From an uncultured Phycisphaerales bacterium (GTDB taxonomy: Bacteria > Planctomycetota > Phycisphaerae > Sedimentisphaerales > Anaerobacaceae): a stretch of 64,000 nucleotides of DNA. A model generated the notes under the pieces. It ran no database searches. It saw only the letters and a list, made by a program, of their open reading frames with translations, and was not told where the DNA came from. The position numbers and the translations under genes are program-made. How positions within the stretch are numbered: the first letter of the stretch is position 1; each line of letters opens with the position of its first letter. Location of the stretch: NCBI GenBank assembly GCA_903857265.1, contig CAIODZ010000063.1:1-64000 (forward strand), written 5' to 3'. Below are positions 35,064 through 44,182 of the stretch, piece after piece.

Positions 35064-37148
35064 TTACTCACGATATGGCTGCCCGGTCTCGTAAAGTTTT
35101 ATCCGCTTCTTAATCTTGTTGGCCAAATCCTCCCGGCCTGTTTCTTTCGCTATGTTAAATGCTTTCTCCGCCGTCGCTTTTGCTTCATCGAATCTGCCTG
35201 CCGCGGCGTACGAAACCGCTAAAGTATCCAACAGCATGGGGTCCTTATAACCGGTTAGCTCACAACTTCGTTGAGCAAATTCAACGGCTTTTGGGGCATT
35301 ATGAATAGATGTATTATCAACAGCAGCAAATAACCATGCTAATTTGTTAAGAACATCTGTGTTATTGGGTTTTAGCTCTATTGCCTTGCTTAAGTTTTCG
35401 ATCGCGAGGTCATACTTGCCAACTTGTATATATGCCGAGCCGAGATTCGCATACACCTCCGCGGGGATTTTGTTTATTTGCAGGACGTACTTAAAATGCG
35501 TAATGGCCTCGTCGGGCTTGCCTGTTGCAAGCAGTGCCATTCCGATCTTGTTGTGAATATCAAAATTGTTTGGCTCTAATTCTAACGCCTGTTTGAGATA
35601 CTTTAGCGCCTCGTCGTATTTTTTTTGCATACCAAGTGCCGACGCCAAGTTGTTATATACCTCCGAGGTGACCTTGCCTTCATCTAAAACTCTCTTAAAA
35701 CATACGGTGGCTTCGCTGAGCTTTCCCTGTTTCAGGTAAACCCTGCCCAGGTTATCTTCAGCTGAAGTCATCTTTGGGGCTATTGACAGTGCCTTGTTAA
35801 GATGCGAAACGGCCTCATCGAGCCGGTCTGTCTCAAATAAGAGGTTTCCGTAGTTGTTTTCTACCAACGCGTTATTTTGTGTCACCTTAAGAGCATAATC
35901 ATACAAAGTTATACTATCCCGCCAGTGGCTCACCTGAGTGCGGGTGAGTATGACTAATACGGAGAGCAAAACCGCGGCTAATATCGCTGCGACAATTTTC
36001 AGGCGAAGTCGGCTGGCGATAAAGTCATTAGCTGCACAGGTAATTATTATCAGCAGGCCCAGCATTGATATGTACATATATCTGTTGGCCATTGCCTGCT
36101 CGCCTGATTGGACCAGCCCTATCATTGGCACAAGCGTCCCGACGTACCATAACCACCCGACCGCCGCGTATTTTTTCCGCCGGCCTATGTAGTAAACAAT
36201 TACGACTGTCAGCACGATAAACAGTATTGCGCACATTACTACCCAAAAATCCAAAAGGGTCACAAATGAATGCGGGTAATATACTGCCAGACTGCTCGGC
36301 CATATCAGTTTGCCTATATACCTTATATACGAAAGAAACATGTTAGCCAGCCGGTAATCCAGAGGCATCATATCGAGCGTAGGAATCGCTTCTCCCTGTT
36401 TTTGTGAAACGAGTGTCATCACGCATAAAAAAGCCGACATTGCCAGCAGCGGTATTTTCTCTGCTATCAGCCATACAGCCGACTTCTTGTTTGTGTTACT
36501 ATTCTTTGCCGCTCCTGCCTGATGTTCGCATCTAACTCTTTCTAAGGGCCAGTAATCCAGCAATAGCAGCGCGAAAGGCAGCGTTACAACCGCCGGCTTG
36601 GTCAAAATACAAAAACCGAATATTGCTAATACTAAAAGATACCGGCTTAATCGAGGCCTTCTTGCGTAACGAATATACGCCGCTATTGTCAGCAGCCAAA
36701 ACAGCCCGCTTAGAACCGTTTTCCGTTCCGCCGCCCACGCAACCGATTCTACCTGAACTGGATGCAGCGCAAATACAGCCGCAACAAATGCGCTGGCCCA
36801 CATCGTCCCCGTAATGTTTTTAAGTATCCAGAAAAGCAGCAAGGCATTAACGATATGAATAGCAACGCTGACTAAGTGATGACCTGTTGGGTTCAGCCCG
36901 AAAAGTTCGTAATCAAGCATATTACTGATTGTTGTCAGCGGATGCCACATATTATAATGCGGCTTCGTAAATGCCTGCCTCAGCGATTCCCACGTTATCC
37001 CTGATTTTACCTGCTCGCTGTTAAGAATATAGCCGGTGTCGTCATAGTCGACGAATCCGTTGTGCCGTATCGGCTCATAAGCGACAAGCGTCGTTATCGC
37101 AATCGCCGCGCTTATAAATAAGAAAATGTATCTTTGGCTGAATCTCAT
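35064..37148 (-). CDS. TMTC-like membrane glycosyltransferase with TPR tail, paralogue 1
   Basis: 694 residues. About ten membrane helices in residues 1-420, with the GT-C type motif FVDYDDTGYI in the first outside loop, HPLTTISNMLDYELFGLNPT, FALHPVQVESVAWAAERKTV and LTKPAVVTLPFALLLLDYWP. Residues ~430-690 are about seven TPR units. Eukaryotic TMTC proteins with the same layout are protein O-mannosyltransferases, so protein or lipid glycosylation at the outer face of the membrane is inferred. Last of three genes joined stop-to-start (TAAATG). Ends AGQPYRE, like its neighbours. Confidence 0.75.
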   Translation of the reverse strand: MRFSQRYIFLFISAAIAITTLVAYEPIRHNGFVDYDDTGYILNSEQVKSGITWESLRQAFTKPHYNMWHPLTTISNMLDYELFGLNPTGHHLVSVAIHIVNALLLFWILKNITGTMWASAFVAAVFALHPVQVESVAWAAERKTVLSGLFWLLTIAAYIRYARRPRLSRYLLVLAIFGFCILTKPAVVTLPFALLLLDYWPLERVRCEHQAGAAKNSNTNKKSAVWLIAEKIPLLAMSAFLCVMTLVSQKQGEAIPTLDMMPLDYRLANMFLSYIRYIGKLIWPSSLAVYYPHSFVTLLDFWVVMCAILFIVLTVVIVYYIGRRKKYAAVGWLWYVGTLVPMIGLVQSGEQAMANRYMYISMLGLLIIITCAANDFIASRLRLKIVAAILAAVLLSVLVILTRTQVSHWRDSITLYDYALKVTQNNALVENNYGNLLFETDRLDEAVSHLNKALSIAPKMTSAEDNLGRVYLKQGKLSEATVCFKRVLDEGKVTSEVYNNLASALGMQKKYDEALKYLKQALELEPNNFDIHNKIGMALLATGKPDEAITHFKYVLQINKIPAEVYANLGSAYIQVGKYDLAIENLSKAIELKPNNTDVLNKLAWLFAAVDNTSIHNAPKAVEFAQRSCELTGYKDPMLLDTLAVSYAAAGRFDEAKATAEKAFNIAKETGREDLANKIKKRIKLYETGQPYRE

Positions 37149-39020
37149 TTATTGCTGACTGTCCCGCATGCCTGCCTGATAAAGTTCAATCTGTTTCTGG
37201 ATATCGACGATAAGGTTCTCTCGGCCTGAAATTCTCGCAGCGTTTAACGCTTTTTCAGCAATCCTCACTGCCTCGTCAAATTTCCCAGCCGCCGCAAAGC
37301 CGCTTGCCAGTGCATCCAGACATTCAGCGTCCTTGTCCCCCGTCAGCTCACAGGCGCGTTTCGCGTACCCGATTGCTTCGTTTGTTTTTCCTGCTGCCAA
37401 TAGTGCAATCCCCATTCTCTTGTTGGCAGCCGGGTCTTCAGGATTCATTTCCAGCGATTTGGCGTAATACTTTATTGCCTCGTCGTATTTCTTTTGCATC
37501 TCCAGCGCCGCGGCAAGGTTGTAGTAGATATCCGCTGTCGCCTCATTGCGACTTATAATCTCATTAAAGCAGGCGATCGCCTCGTTGAGCATCCCCTTCT
37601 TCAAATAAACACTCGCTAAATTGTTGCGGGCTTCGGAATATGCGGGGCTTAGCCGCACCGCGTTTTGCAGATGTTTCTGGGCCTCATCGACAAGCCCCAG
37701 TTCAGACAAAGCGCATCCGTAGCCGTTTTCCGCCAGAATGTTGTCTTTTGTTACCTCGATGTCGTGTCCGAACAGCGTAAGCGAATTCTCCCAGTACCTT
37801 ACCTGCATTCGGGTCAGTATAAGCAGGGACAACAACACTAATACTCCCATTGCCGCCGCTGCTGTTTTTGCTCGCGGCCGGCCGGCAATAAAATCTTTCG
37901 CCGTCCAGCCGATAATCATCAGCAGACCCAGCATCGGGATATACATATAACGATTTGCCATTCCCTGCGCACCGGACTGAACAAAACCTATCACAGGAAC
38001 AAGTGTCCCCAGGTACCACAGCCACCCTACCGCCACATATTTTCTTCGCCGGCCCGCGTAAATACATATAGCTGTCAGCAGAATAAACAGTATTACGCAT
38101 ATCACTACAGGGACATCTGAAAGTATCGCGCGGGGATGCGGATAGCATATCGCCAGACCGCTTGGCCATATCATTTTGATAATGTACTTGATGTAAGAAA
38201 GAAACATATTCGCAACTCGATATTCCAGCGGCAATCTCTCCAGCGTCGGGACAATTCCTCCGCTTGCTTGCATAATAATTGTCATTACACACAGAAATGC
38301 CGACATCGCCAGCAGCGGTATTTTTTCAATTATTAACCATTTCAGAGAGGCCTTTTGCCTTTCTTCTTCTGTCTTCCGCCTTCTGTCCTCTGTCCTCCGT
38401 TCTCCGATTCGTTCAAGGGGCCAGTAATCCAGCAATAGCAGCGCTAAAGGCAGCGTTACAACCACCGGCTTGGTCATAATACAAAAACCGAATATTGCCA
38501 ACACTAACAGATACCGGCTTAATCGAGGCCCTCTTGCGTAATGAATATATGCCGCCACTGTCAGCAGCCAGAACAGCCCGCTCAAAACCGTTTTTCGTTC
38601 CGATGCCCATGCCACCGACTCAACCTGAATCGGATGCAATGCGAACACGCCGGCGATAAATGCACTTAACCATATTGGCCCGCCAAAACTCCTGAAAATA
38701 CCGAAGACGAGCAGGACGTTAACAATATGAATCGTAACGCTGACTAAGTGATGACCTGTTGGGTTCAGCCCGAAAAGCTCGTAATCCAGCATATGGCTGA
38801 TTGTCGTCAGCGGATGCCACATGTAAAGATGCGGCTTCGTGAATGCCTGCCCAAGCGATTCCCATTTTATCCCCGATTTTACCACCTGGTTATAAACGAT
38901 ATAACCCTTGTCGTCATAGCTTACAAAGCCGTTGTGCCGTATTGGCTCATAAGCGACTAATGTTGCAATCACCAGTGCCGCGCTTACGACAAAGACAATA
39001 TGTTTTTGACTTGATCTCAT
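37149..39020 (-). CDS. TMTC-like membrane glycosyltransferase with TPR tail, paralogue 2
   Basis: 623 residues, same layout: FVSYDDKGYI, HPLTTISHMLDYELFGLNPT, FALHPIQVESVAWASERKTV and MTKPVVVTLPLALLLLDYWP, then about five TPR units. A basic insert (ERRTEDRRRKTEEERQ) follows LERIG in a loop; at DNA level it is a purine/pyrimidine-rich heptad-like repeat (38361-38405). The ATG directly follows the stop of paralogue 3 with no gap. The middle gene of the tandem triplet lacks two or three TPR units relative to paralogue 1. Confidence 0.75.
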   Translation of the reverse strand: MRSSQKHIVFVVSAALVIATLVAYEPIRHNGFVSYDDKGYIVYNQVVKSGIKWESLGQAFTKPHLYMWHPLTTISHMLDYELFGLNPTGHHLVSVTIHIVNVLLVFGIFRSFGGPIWLSAFIAGVFALHPIQVESVAWASERKTVLSGLFWLLTVAAYIHYARGPRLSRYLLVLAIFGFCIMTKPVVVTLPLALLLLDYWPLERIGERRTEDRRRKTEEERQKASLKWLIIEKIPLLAMSAFLCVMTIIMQASGGIVPTLERLPLEYRVANMFLSYIKYIIKMIWPSGLAICYPHPRAILSDVPVVICVILFILLTAICIYAGRRRKYVAVGWLWYLGTLVPVIGFVQSGAQGMANRYMYIPMLGLLMIIGWTAKDFIAGRPRAKTAAAAMGVLVLLSLLILTRMQVRYWENSLTLFGHDIEVTKDNILAENGYGCALSELGLVDEAQKHLQNAVRLSPAYSEARNNLASVYLKKGMLNEAIACFNEIISRNEATADIYYNLAAALEMQKKYDEAIKYYAKSLEMNPEDPAANKRMGIALLAAGKTNEAIGYAKRACELTGDKDAECLDALASGFAAAGKFDEAVRIAEKALNAARISGRENLIVDIQKQIELYQAGMRDSQQ

Positions 39021-40907
39021 TTATTTCTCGCGATATGGCTGTCCCGCCTCGTAAAGTTTTATTCGATTCTCAATCTCGCCTGCTAAATCTTCCTGTCCGG
39101 TTTCTCGCGCGAGCTTCAACGCTTTTTCGGCTGTTGCCTTTGCTTCGGCGAATCTGCCTGCCGCCGCAAAGCCGCTTGCCAGCGCATCCAGACATTCAGC
39201 GTCCTTGTTCCCCGTCAGCTCACAGGCGCGTTTTGCGTGCCCGATTGCTTCGTTTGGTTCTCCTGCCGCCAATAGTATAATTCCCATCTGCTTATGAGTA
39301 TCAGGGTCGTTCGGGTTCAGTTCCAGTGATTTATTGAAGTATTTTATTGAGTCGTTATATTTCTCTTGTATGCCGAACGCCATCGCAAGATTGTAGTAAA
39401 GCTCTGCGGTTTTATGATTGCGCTTTATAAGCTCTTCATATATCGATACCGCCTCGTTGTACCTTCCTTCTTTCAGATATATTCTGGCCAGGTGGATGAG
39501 GGCCGTGTCAAACCCGGGGGTTATACGGAGAGCGTTGACAAAATGCTTCTCTGCCTCATCGAGACGGTCCTCATTGAACAAAGCGCATGCATAGCTGTTT
39601 TCCGTAATTGCGTTGTCTTCCGTAACGCTTAAGGCATATTCGAAAAGCGTGATACTGTTCCGCCAGTGACGCACCTGCATTTGAGTAAGTATGAGCAAGC
39701 TCAGTATCGCTGCCGCACCCGTTATAGCCGCAACGGTTTTTAATTGAGGCAGTTTTGCGATTAGGTCTTTGCCTGCCATGGCGATGATAATAAGCAGGCC
39801 CAGCATCGGCAGGTACATATAACGGTTGGCCATCGCCTGGTCCCCGACCTGAACCAGCCCTATCATCGGAACAAGCACGCCCACAAACCACAGCCAGCCG
39901 ACGGTTATATATTTTTTGCGGCGCCCGATATAGATGCTTATGGCCGATATCACGATGAATATAAAAGCGCAAATCACCGTTGTAGTATTTAATAAGTTTA
40001 AATGCGAAGGAGGATAGAAAACAGCCAGGTCGCTGGGCCATACCAGTTTGCCGATGTATTTTACATAAGAGATGAACGCGTTGGCTATTCGGTAGTCTAA
40101 TGGAACTTTATCTAATGTGCTAATCGCACCTCCGGATTGTTGCGCGATAACGGTTAGAACACCCAGGATTGCCGATATTGTCAGCAAAGGTATCTTTTCT
40201 GCCGTTAGCCATCCAATTGATTTTTGGTCTGGTCTGCTCCTCGCCTTTTTGTCGTGCAGATGTCCCCATCGAATCCTGTCTAATGGCCAGTAGTCCAGCA
40301 GGAGCAATACTAAAGGCAGTGTAATGACTATCGGTTTGGTCATAATGCAAAGGCCGAATACTAATAACACCACGAGATATCGGCTAAATCCCGGTCTTCT
40401 GGCGTAACGAATATATGCGGCCATTGTAAGCAACCAGAATAAACCGCTTAAAACCGTTTTTCGCTCAGCTATCCATGCTACTGATTCCACCTGTAGCGGA
40501 TGCAGGGCGAATACCGCCGCGACGAATGCGCTTGCCCACATTGTCCCCGTAATGTTTTTAAGTATCCAGAGAAGCAGCAGGGCATTGACAATATGAATCG
40601 CGACGCTGACTAAGTGATGCCCCGTTGGATTTAGCCCGAAAAGCCGGTAATCCAGCATGTGGCTGAGCCACGTCAGGGGGTGCCAATTCGCAGCGTGCAG
40701 TTTTGTGAACGCGAGGATTATCGAATCGCCAGTTATCCCGCCGGTTACGGTGGGGTTTTTCATTATATACAGGTCATCGTCATAGCTGACAAAATAGTTG
40801 TGCCGTATCGGCTCGTATGCGACAAGCGTGGCGACAACTATACCAACATATACAAATATGCTTATGTGCTTTTGTTGGTGTTCCAAAGTCACTGTAACGC
40901 GGCCCAA
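39021..40907 (-). CDS. TMTC-like membrane glycosyltransferase with TPR tail, paralogue 3
   Basis: 628 residues. The start is uncertain: TTG 40907 or GTG 40892, neither with a clear ribosome site. FVSYDDDLYIMKNPTVTGGI, HPLTWLSHMLDYRLFGLNPT, FALHPLQVESVAWIAERKTV and MTKPIVITLPLVLLLLDYWP, then TPR units. First of the tandem triplet, 34 bases downstream of a nucleotide-sugar dehydrogenase gene, so it is probably co-transcribed with the enzyme that makes a uronic-acid donor. It resembles paralogue 4 (44183) more than paralogues 1 and 2 in the N-terminal loop (TVTGGI versus NVTGGI). Confidence 0.75.
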   Translation of the reverse strand: MGRVTVTLEHQQKHISIFVYVGIVVATLVAYEPIRHNYFVSYDDDLYIMKNPTVTGGITGDSIILAFTKLHAANWHPLTWLSHMLDYRLFGLNPTGHHLVSVAIHIVNALLLLWILKNITGTMWASAFVAAVFALHPLQVESVAWIAERKTVLSGLFWLLTMAAYIRYARRPGFSRYLVVLLVFGLCIMTKPIVITLPLVLLLLDYWPLDRIRWGHLHDKKARSRPDQKSIGWLTAEKIPLLTISAILGVLTVIAQQSGGAISTLDKVPLDYRIANAFISYVKYIGKLVWPSDLAVFYPPSHLNLLNTTTVICAFIFIVISAISIYIGRRKKYITVGWLWFVGVLVPMIGLVQVGDQAMANRYMYLPMLGLLIIIAMAGKDLIAKLPQLKTVAAITGAAAILSLLILTQMQVRHWRNSITLFEYALSVTEDNAITENSYACALFNEDRLDEAEKHFVNALRITPGFDTALIHLARIYLKEGRYNEAVSIYEELIKRNHKTAELYYNLAMAFGIQEKYNDSIKYFNKSLELNPNDPDTHKQMGIILLAAGEPNEAIGHAKRACELTGNKDAECLDALASGFAAAGRFAEAKATAEKALKLARETGQEDLAGEIENRIKLYEAGQPYREK

Positions 40908-40941
40908 TTTTTTATTATCGCTAACCCGTCTTGCGGACCCG

Positions 40942-42591
40942 CTATTTAGCGAGGTCTCGCTTTTGGCGGACGTTCTCTTTTATCCGCTGTATATGGCCTC
41001 TGCCCAATCCCTTGACCTCGCAGCCAAGCGCAAAGTATTGCTTTATCTGCTCATCGCTCAGTATCCCGAAGCAGTCGATTAACGCTATAGGCCCGCCAGC
41101 GCAATCCACTATTTTCTTCGGCTCAAGGTTCAGATACTGCTGATGCGGAACTGCTAATATCAAAGCCCCGACGCCCTTAATCGCCGATGAAAGGTCTTTT
41201 TGAACGCGGATATTTACCAAATCCTCCTGGTTATGGAAGAATCTCGCCCACGAATGTCCCGGCGCGGGATATACGTCCTGCTGTTCTAATTCATACCAGT
41301 GCTCGACGTATGGGTCATGAACCTTCATCTCCGCGCCCATCTCCGTCAGCTTTCGCACCACTATCTCCGAGCCGCTGTATCGCGTGTCGCCCACGTCCTG
41401 ACGGTAACTCGCCCCGCACAACAGCACCTTCGCGCCGGCTACCATTTTGCCCATATTGCGAAGCGCATCGCGCGTCAGCTCCGCCACGTGCAGGCCTCGC
41501 GTATCGTTCACGTCAATCGCCGTGGTCGTCATCTTGAATATATCGTCCTCGAACCCGAGAATATGCTTATACGCCCAGTATCCCAAACCGCCGTCCTTGG
41601 GCAGACAATAACCACCGATGCCCGGCCCAGGGAATATCATATTATTATGCGTAGGCCTCATCTTTATCGCATTGATGACCTTAATCAGGTCAACGCCATT
41701 TTTCTCCGCGAACATACTCCACTCATCGAGAAACGCCAGCGTCGTCGCCCGGAACGAATTTTCCACAATCTTCGTCGTTTCCGATTCAATGGGCCTGTCC
41801 ATCACCGTCAGCGGGAAATCCTTCGTATTCAAAACCTCGTGCAGGAATTTCTCGACCCGCTTCCTCGCCTCCTCGTTGCATCCGGAGCAAACCCTCCAGA
41901 AATCCCGAATCGACGAAACATAATGTTTACCAGGCATAACCCGCTCGAAACTATGCGCGAGCAATGGCTCTGTTTTTATCCCGCGGGTCGCGAATGCCTT
42001 TTTCATAATAGGCCACGCGATAAACTCCGTCGTTCCCGGCGCAACCGTCGTCTCAATCAGCGTCAGGCAATTCGCCTGCACCCTGTCGGCTATCGTCTTC
42101 ATCGTTGCTTCCAGTGCGCCCATCTCGACCTTGCCCGTCCGCATATTGCCCAGGTCATGCTTGGTATAGTCGCACTGCACGTCAACAACCACGCAGTCCG
42201 CCAATTTCAGGCAGTCGCTGTTATATGTCGCGATGAGCGTCTTTTTTTCCAGCACGCACCGCTTTATCATCGGGTCAACTTCCGGATCCTCCGCCTTCAC
42301 GGGCGAGCGGCCCTCGTTGAGCATCGGTATCTTCCAGTAACTCCGCGTGCTGGGCCTTTGGCAGCCGATGACGAATTTGCTTGGTTTGCCCGTCTTCTTA
42401 TCGACCGTGTCTGCTATGATGGCTGCCATCACTGCCCCGACGAACCCCACGCCCATTACGACGACGATTTCCTTGCCTTCCTTGCGTGCGGCCTCCGCCA
42501 GCGATTCCACTCGTTTGAGCTCATTTGGGTATTGCTCCTGGCCTGGCAGTTGAAATTTTTCACCTTCAGGGTTCATCGAATAGTCAGACAT
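40942..42591 (-). CDS. UDP-glucose/GDP-mannose dehydrogenase family protein, copy 1
   Basis: 549 residues with AAAGGAG upstream. Rossmann start EIVVVMGVGFVGAVMAAIIA, TLIETTVAPGTTEFIAWPIM, RPIESETTKIVENSFRATTL, catalytic cysteine in GPGIGGYCLPKDGGLGYWAY and a C-terminal domain GASYRQDVGDTRYSGSEIVV. The family oxidises a nucleotide sugar twice to the uronic acid in the cytoplasm. It is about 100 residues longer than UDP-glucose dehydrogenases. Copy 2 at 46858 is nearly co-linear and very similar. Probably heads the operon with the TMTC-like triplet. Confidence 0.88.
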   Translation of the reverse strand: MSDYSMNPEGEKFQLPGQEQYPNELKRVESLAEAARKEGKEIVVVMGVGFVGAVMAAIIADTVDKKTGKPSKFVIGCQRPSTRSYWKIPMLNEGRSPVKAEDPEVDPMIKRCVLEKKTLIATYNSDCLKLADCVVVDVQCDYTKHDLGNMRTGKVEMGALEATMKTIADRVQANCLTLIETTVAPGTTEFIAWPIMKKAFATRGIKTEPLLAHSFERVMPGKHYVSSIRDFWRVCSGCNEEARKRVEKFLHEVLNTKDFPLTVMDRPIESETTKIVENSFRATTLAFLDEWSMFAEKNGVDLIKVINAIKMRPTHNNMIFPGPGIGGYCLPKDGGLGYWAYKHILGFEDDIFKMTTTAIDVNDTRGLHVAELTRDALRNMGKMVAGAKVLLCGASYRQDVGDTRYSGSEIVVRKLTEMGAEMKVHDPYVEHWYELEQQDVYPAPGHSWARFFHNQEDLVNIRVQKDLSSAIKGVGALILAVPHQQYLNLEPKKIVDCAGGPIALIDCFGILSDEQIKQYFALGCEVKGLGRGHIQRIKENVRQKRDLAK

Positions 42592-42743
42592 TTATAACTC
42601 CTTTACTATAAAGTTGTAGTGCGTATCAAACTTGCCCTGAATTTTACGGAAAATATCCCCCTAAGGCAAGCTTTTCCTTGGCCCGCCGTATGCGCAGCAT
42701 CCCTTTGCCGTCAGGCATCCCTTTCGGGAACGGGAGGCGGGTT

Positions 42744-42778
42744 GGACATTGAACATTTAATATTGAATATTGGACATT
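42744..42778 (+). repeat. Heptanucleotide array, consensus GRAYATT
   Basis: Five phased units: GGACATT, GAACATT, TAATATT, GAATATT, GGACATT, between the dehydrogenase and ankyrin genes. Confidence 0.65.
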
Positions 42779-42882
42779 TCTTAAGGGTTTCCCCGCCTCC
42801 TGCAGTAGAAAGAGAAAAAAAGTGAAAATGGAACAGGGAGCTTCTCAAGCCCTTAATTTTCTGATTATCACCGCACCTGAAA

Positions 42883-43536
42883 TCATTCCTTCGCTCCGGC
42901 TTTTTCAAGCAACTGAGCGACCTCTGAGTGCTCCATACGCTTGGCAACCCCTAACGCCGTTGTGCCATCTTTAGCTTTCGCATTTACATCGGCCTTCGCC
43001 GCCAGCAGGAGCTTGACAACCTCCGTATAGCCATTCTTCGACGCTATCCACAGGGCGGTTGCGCCGTTGATTGTATCCTTCACATTGGCATCGGCCCCCT
43101 TCTCCAGCAGGAGTTCGACAACCTTCGCATGGCCCTCATTCGCCGCCGCCCACAGAACAGTTACGCCGTCGGTCGTCCTCCTCACATTAACATTAGAATC
43201 CTTCTCCAGCAGGATATTGAGAACCTCCACATGGCCCTCCTTCGCCGCCACCCACAGGGCAGTTGCGCCGTCGTCTGTACTCATATTGACATCGGCACCA
43301 TTCTCCAGCAGGAGTTTGACAACCCCCGTGTGACCGTACTTCGCCGCCCACATCAGGGCTGTTTCACCAGTGGAATTCTTTGCGTTGACCTCGGCACCGT
43401 CAGCCAGGGCGGTCTTTGCCGCCTGTATGTTGTCGTCCTTTGCGGCTTTGAACAGTTGAGCATTCTTTTCATCCGAATCGGCAAAACAAGCGGTTGCAAA
43501 AGAAATATACACTATCAAAAACAGGATTCGTTTCAT
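42883..43536 (-). CDS. Secreted ankyrin-repeat protein
   Basis: ATG 43536 has AAGGAG six bases upstream. 217 residues: signal peptide about 1-18 (MKRILFLIVYISFATACFAD), then six ankyrin repeats (GHTGVVKLLLENGADVNMST and similar), ending AQLLEKAGAKE. The signal peptide and the 5' leader (GTTTAATCCGCC...GCGGATAAATATGGGAAAT) match those of the ankyrin-thioredoxin gene at 20401, so the two genes are paralogues and this one lacks the thioredoxin domain. A periplasmic protein-interaction role is inferred. Confidence 0.85.
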   Translation of the reverse strand: MKRILFLIVYISFATACFADSDEKNAQLFKAAKDDNIQAAKTALADGAEVNAKNSTGETALMWAAKYGHTGVVKLLLENGADVNMSTDDGATALWVAAKEGHVEVLNILLEKDSNVNVRRTTDGVTVLWAAANEGHAKVVELLLEKGADANVKDTINGATALWIASKNGYTEVVKLLLAAKADVNAKAKDGTTALGVAKRMEHSEVAQLLEKAGAKE

Positions 43537-43688
43537 AAAGCTCTCCTTAATCTGGTATTTCCCATATTTATCCGCCGCAGGCGGATTAAACGGTTGGCTG
43601 CACAACCAAACCTTCCAGTTCAACGTCCTTTGTTAAACCATAATCCGCCTGTCCCCTTTGCCCCCAGCGGTTCGACTCAACTCACCGG

Positions 43689-44061
43689 AGCCAAAGGCGG
43701 TTTTCATTATACTCTTTTGCTGAGGGTCAGACAATATGATTGAGAGGCAAACAGGTGTCAGCCATTCTTCGCCCTGCGAAACGGCGGAAAAGGGGTCAGA
43801 CCCCTTTTTACCTTTGCGGTTGTCATAAAATTATGATTCCTTACAAATAAAAAAAGCCAGAGTCTCATTTAAGAGTCTGGCTTCGGAGGAGGGTGATGAA
43901 AAGCTTATAATTACTGTCTTATGTTCTCTACGATTCCATTTTATTGTCCTTCTTTAAGTAATCATTCATACGCAACTCATATACAACATATACAACTATG
44001 GGCATAGAAGTTCTATTGGGAATTTGCTTAATGCCAATTGGGCGATTGCTTAGGGGGCAAT
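43689..44061. repeat. Long direct repeat, copy A
   Basis: Shares with copy B (46351-46762), in the same order: a CCAAAGGCG...GAGGGTCAGACAAT start, GGTGTCAGCCATT, AAAAGGGGTCAGACCCCTTT, GGTTGTCATAAAATTATGAT, the AAAGCCAGAGTCTC hairpin, GGAGGAGGGTGATGAAAAGC and TTGGGCGATTGCTTAGG. The two copies bracket the TMTC-like gene 44183-46315. Confidence 0.75.
43852..43884 (-). terminator. Terminator after the TMTC-like gene (repeat copy A)
   Basis: Minus strand reads AAGCCAGACTCTT AAAT GAGACTCTGGCTT followed by TTTTTATT, 300 bases downstream of the TMTC-like stop. It is part of the direct repeat. Confidence 0.7.
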
Positions 44062-44182
44062 GCGAATAATTCTCCAACAAAAACAGGGAGGTAAATGAGT
44101 TTGAACGCATACAAGCAGCGTAACCGTAACCTTTAACAACGAAACCAGTCCTCTATTTCCCTCCAGACGACGATGCTGGACA

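Noticed and set aside
43790-43812. AAAAGGGGTCAGACCCC palindrome as an IS end or attachment site
   Set aside because: It is a common dispersed palindrome and occurs as part of the longer direct repeats; no transposase or integrase in the window.
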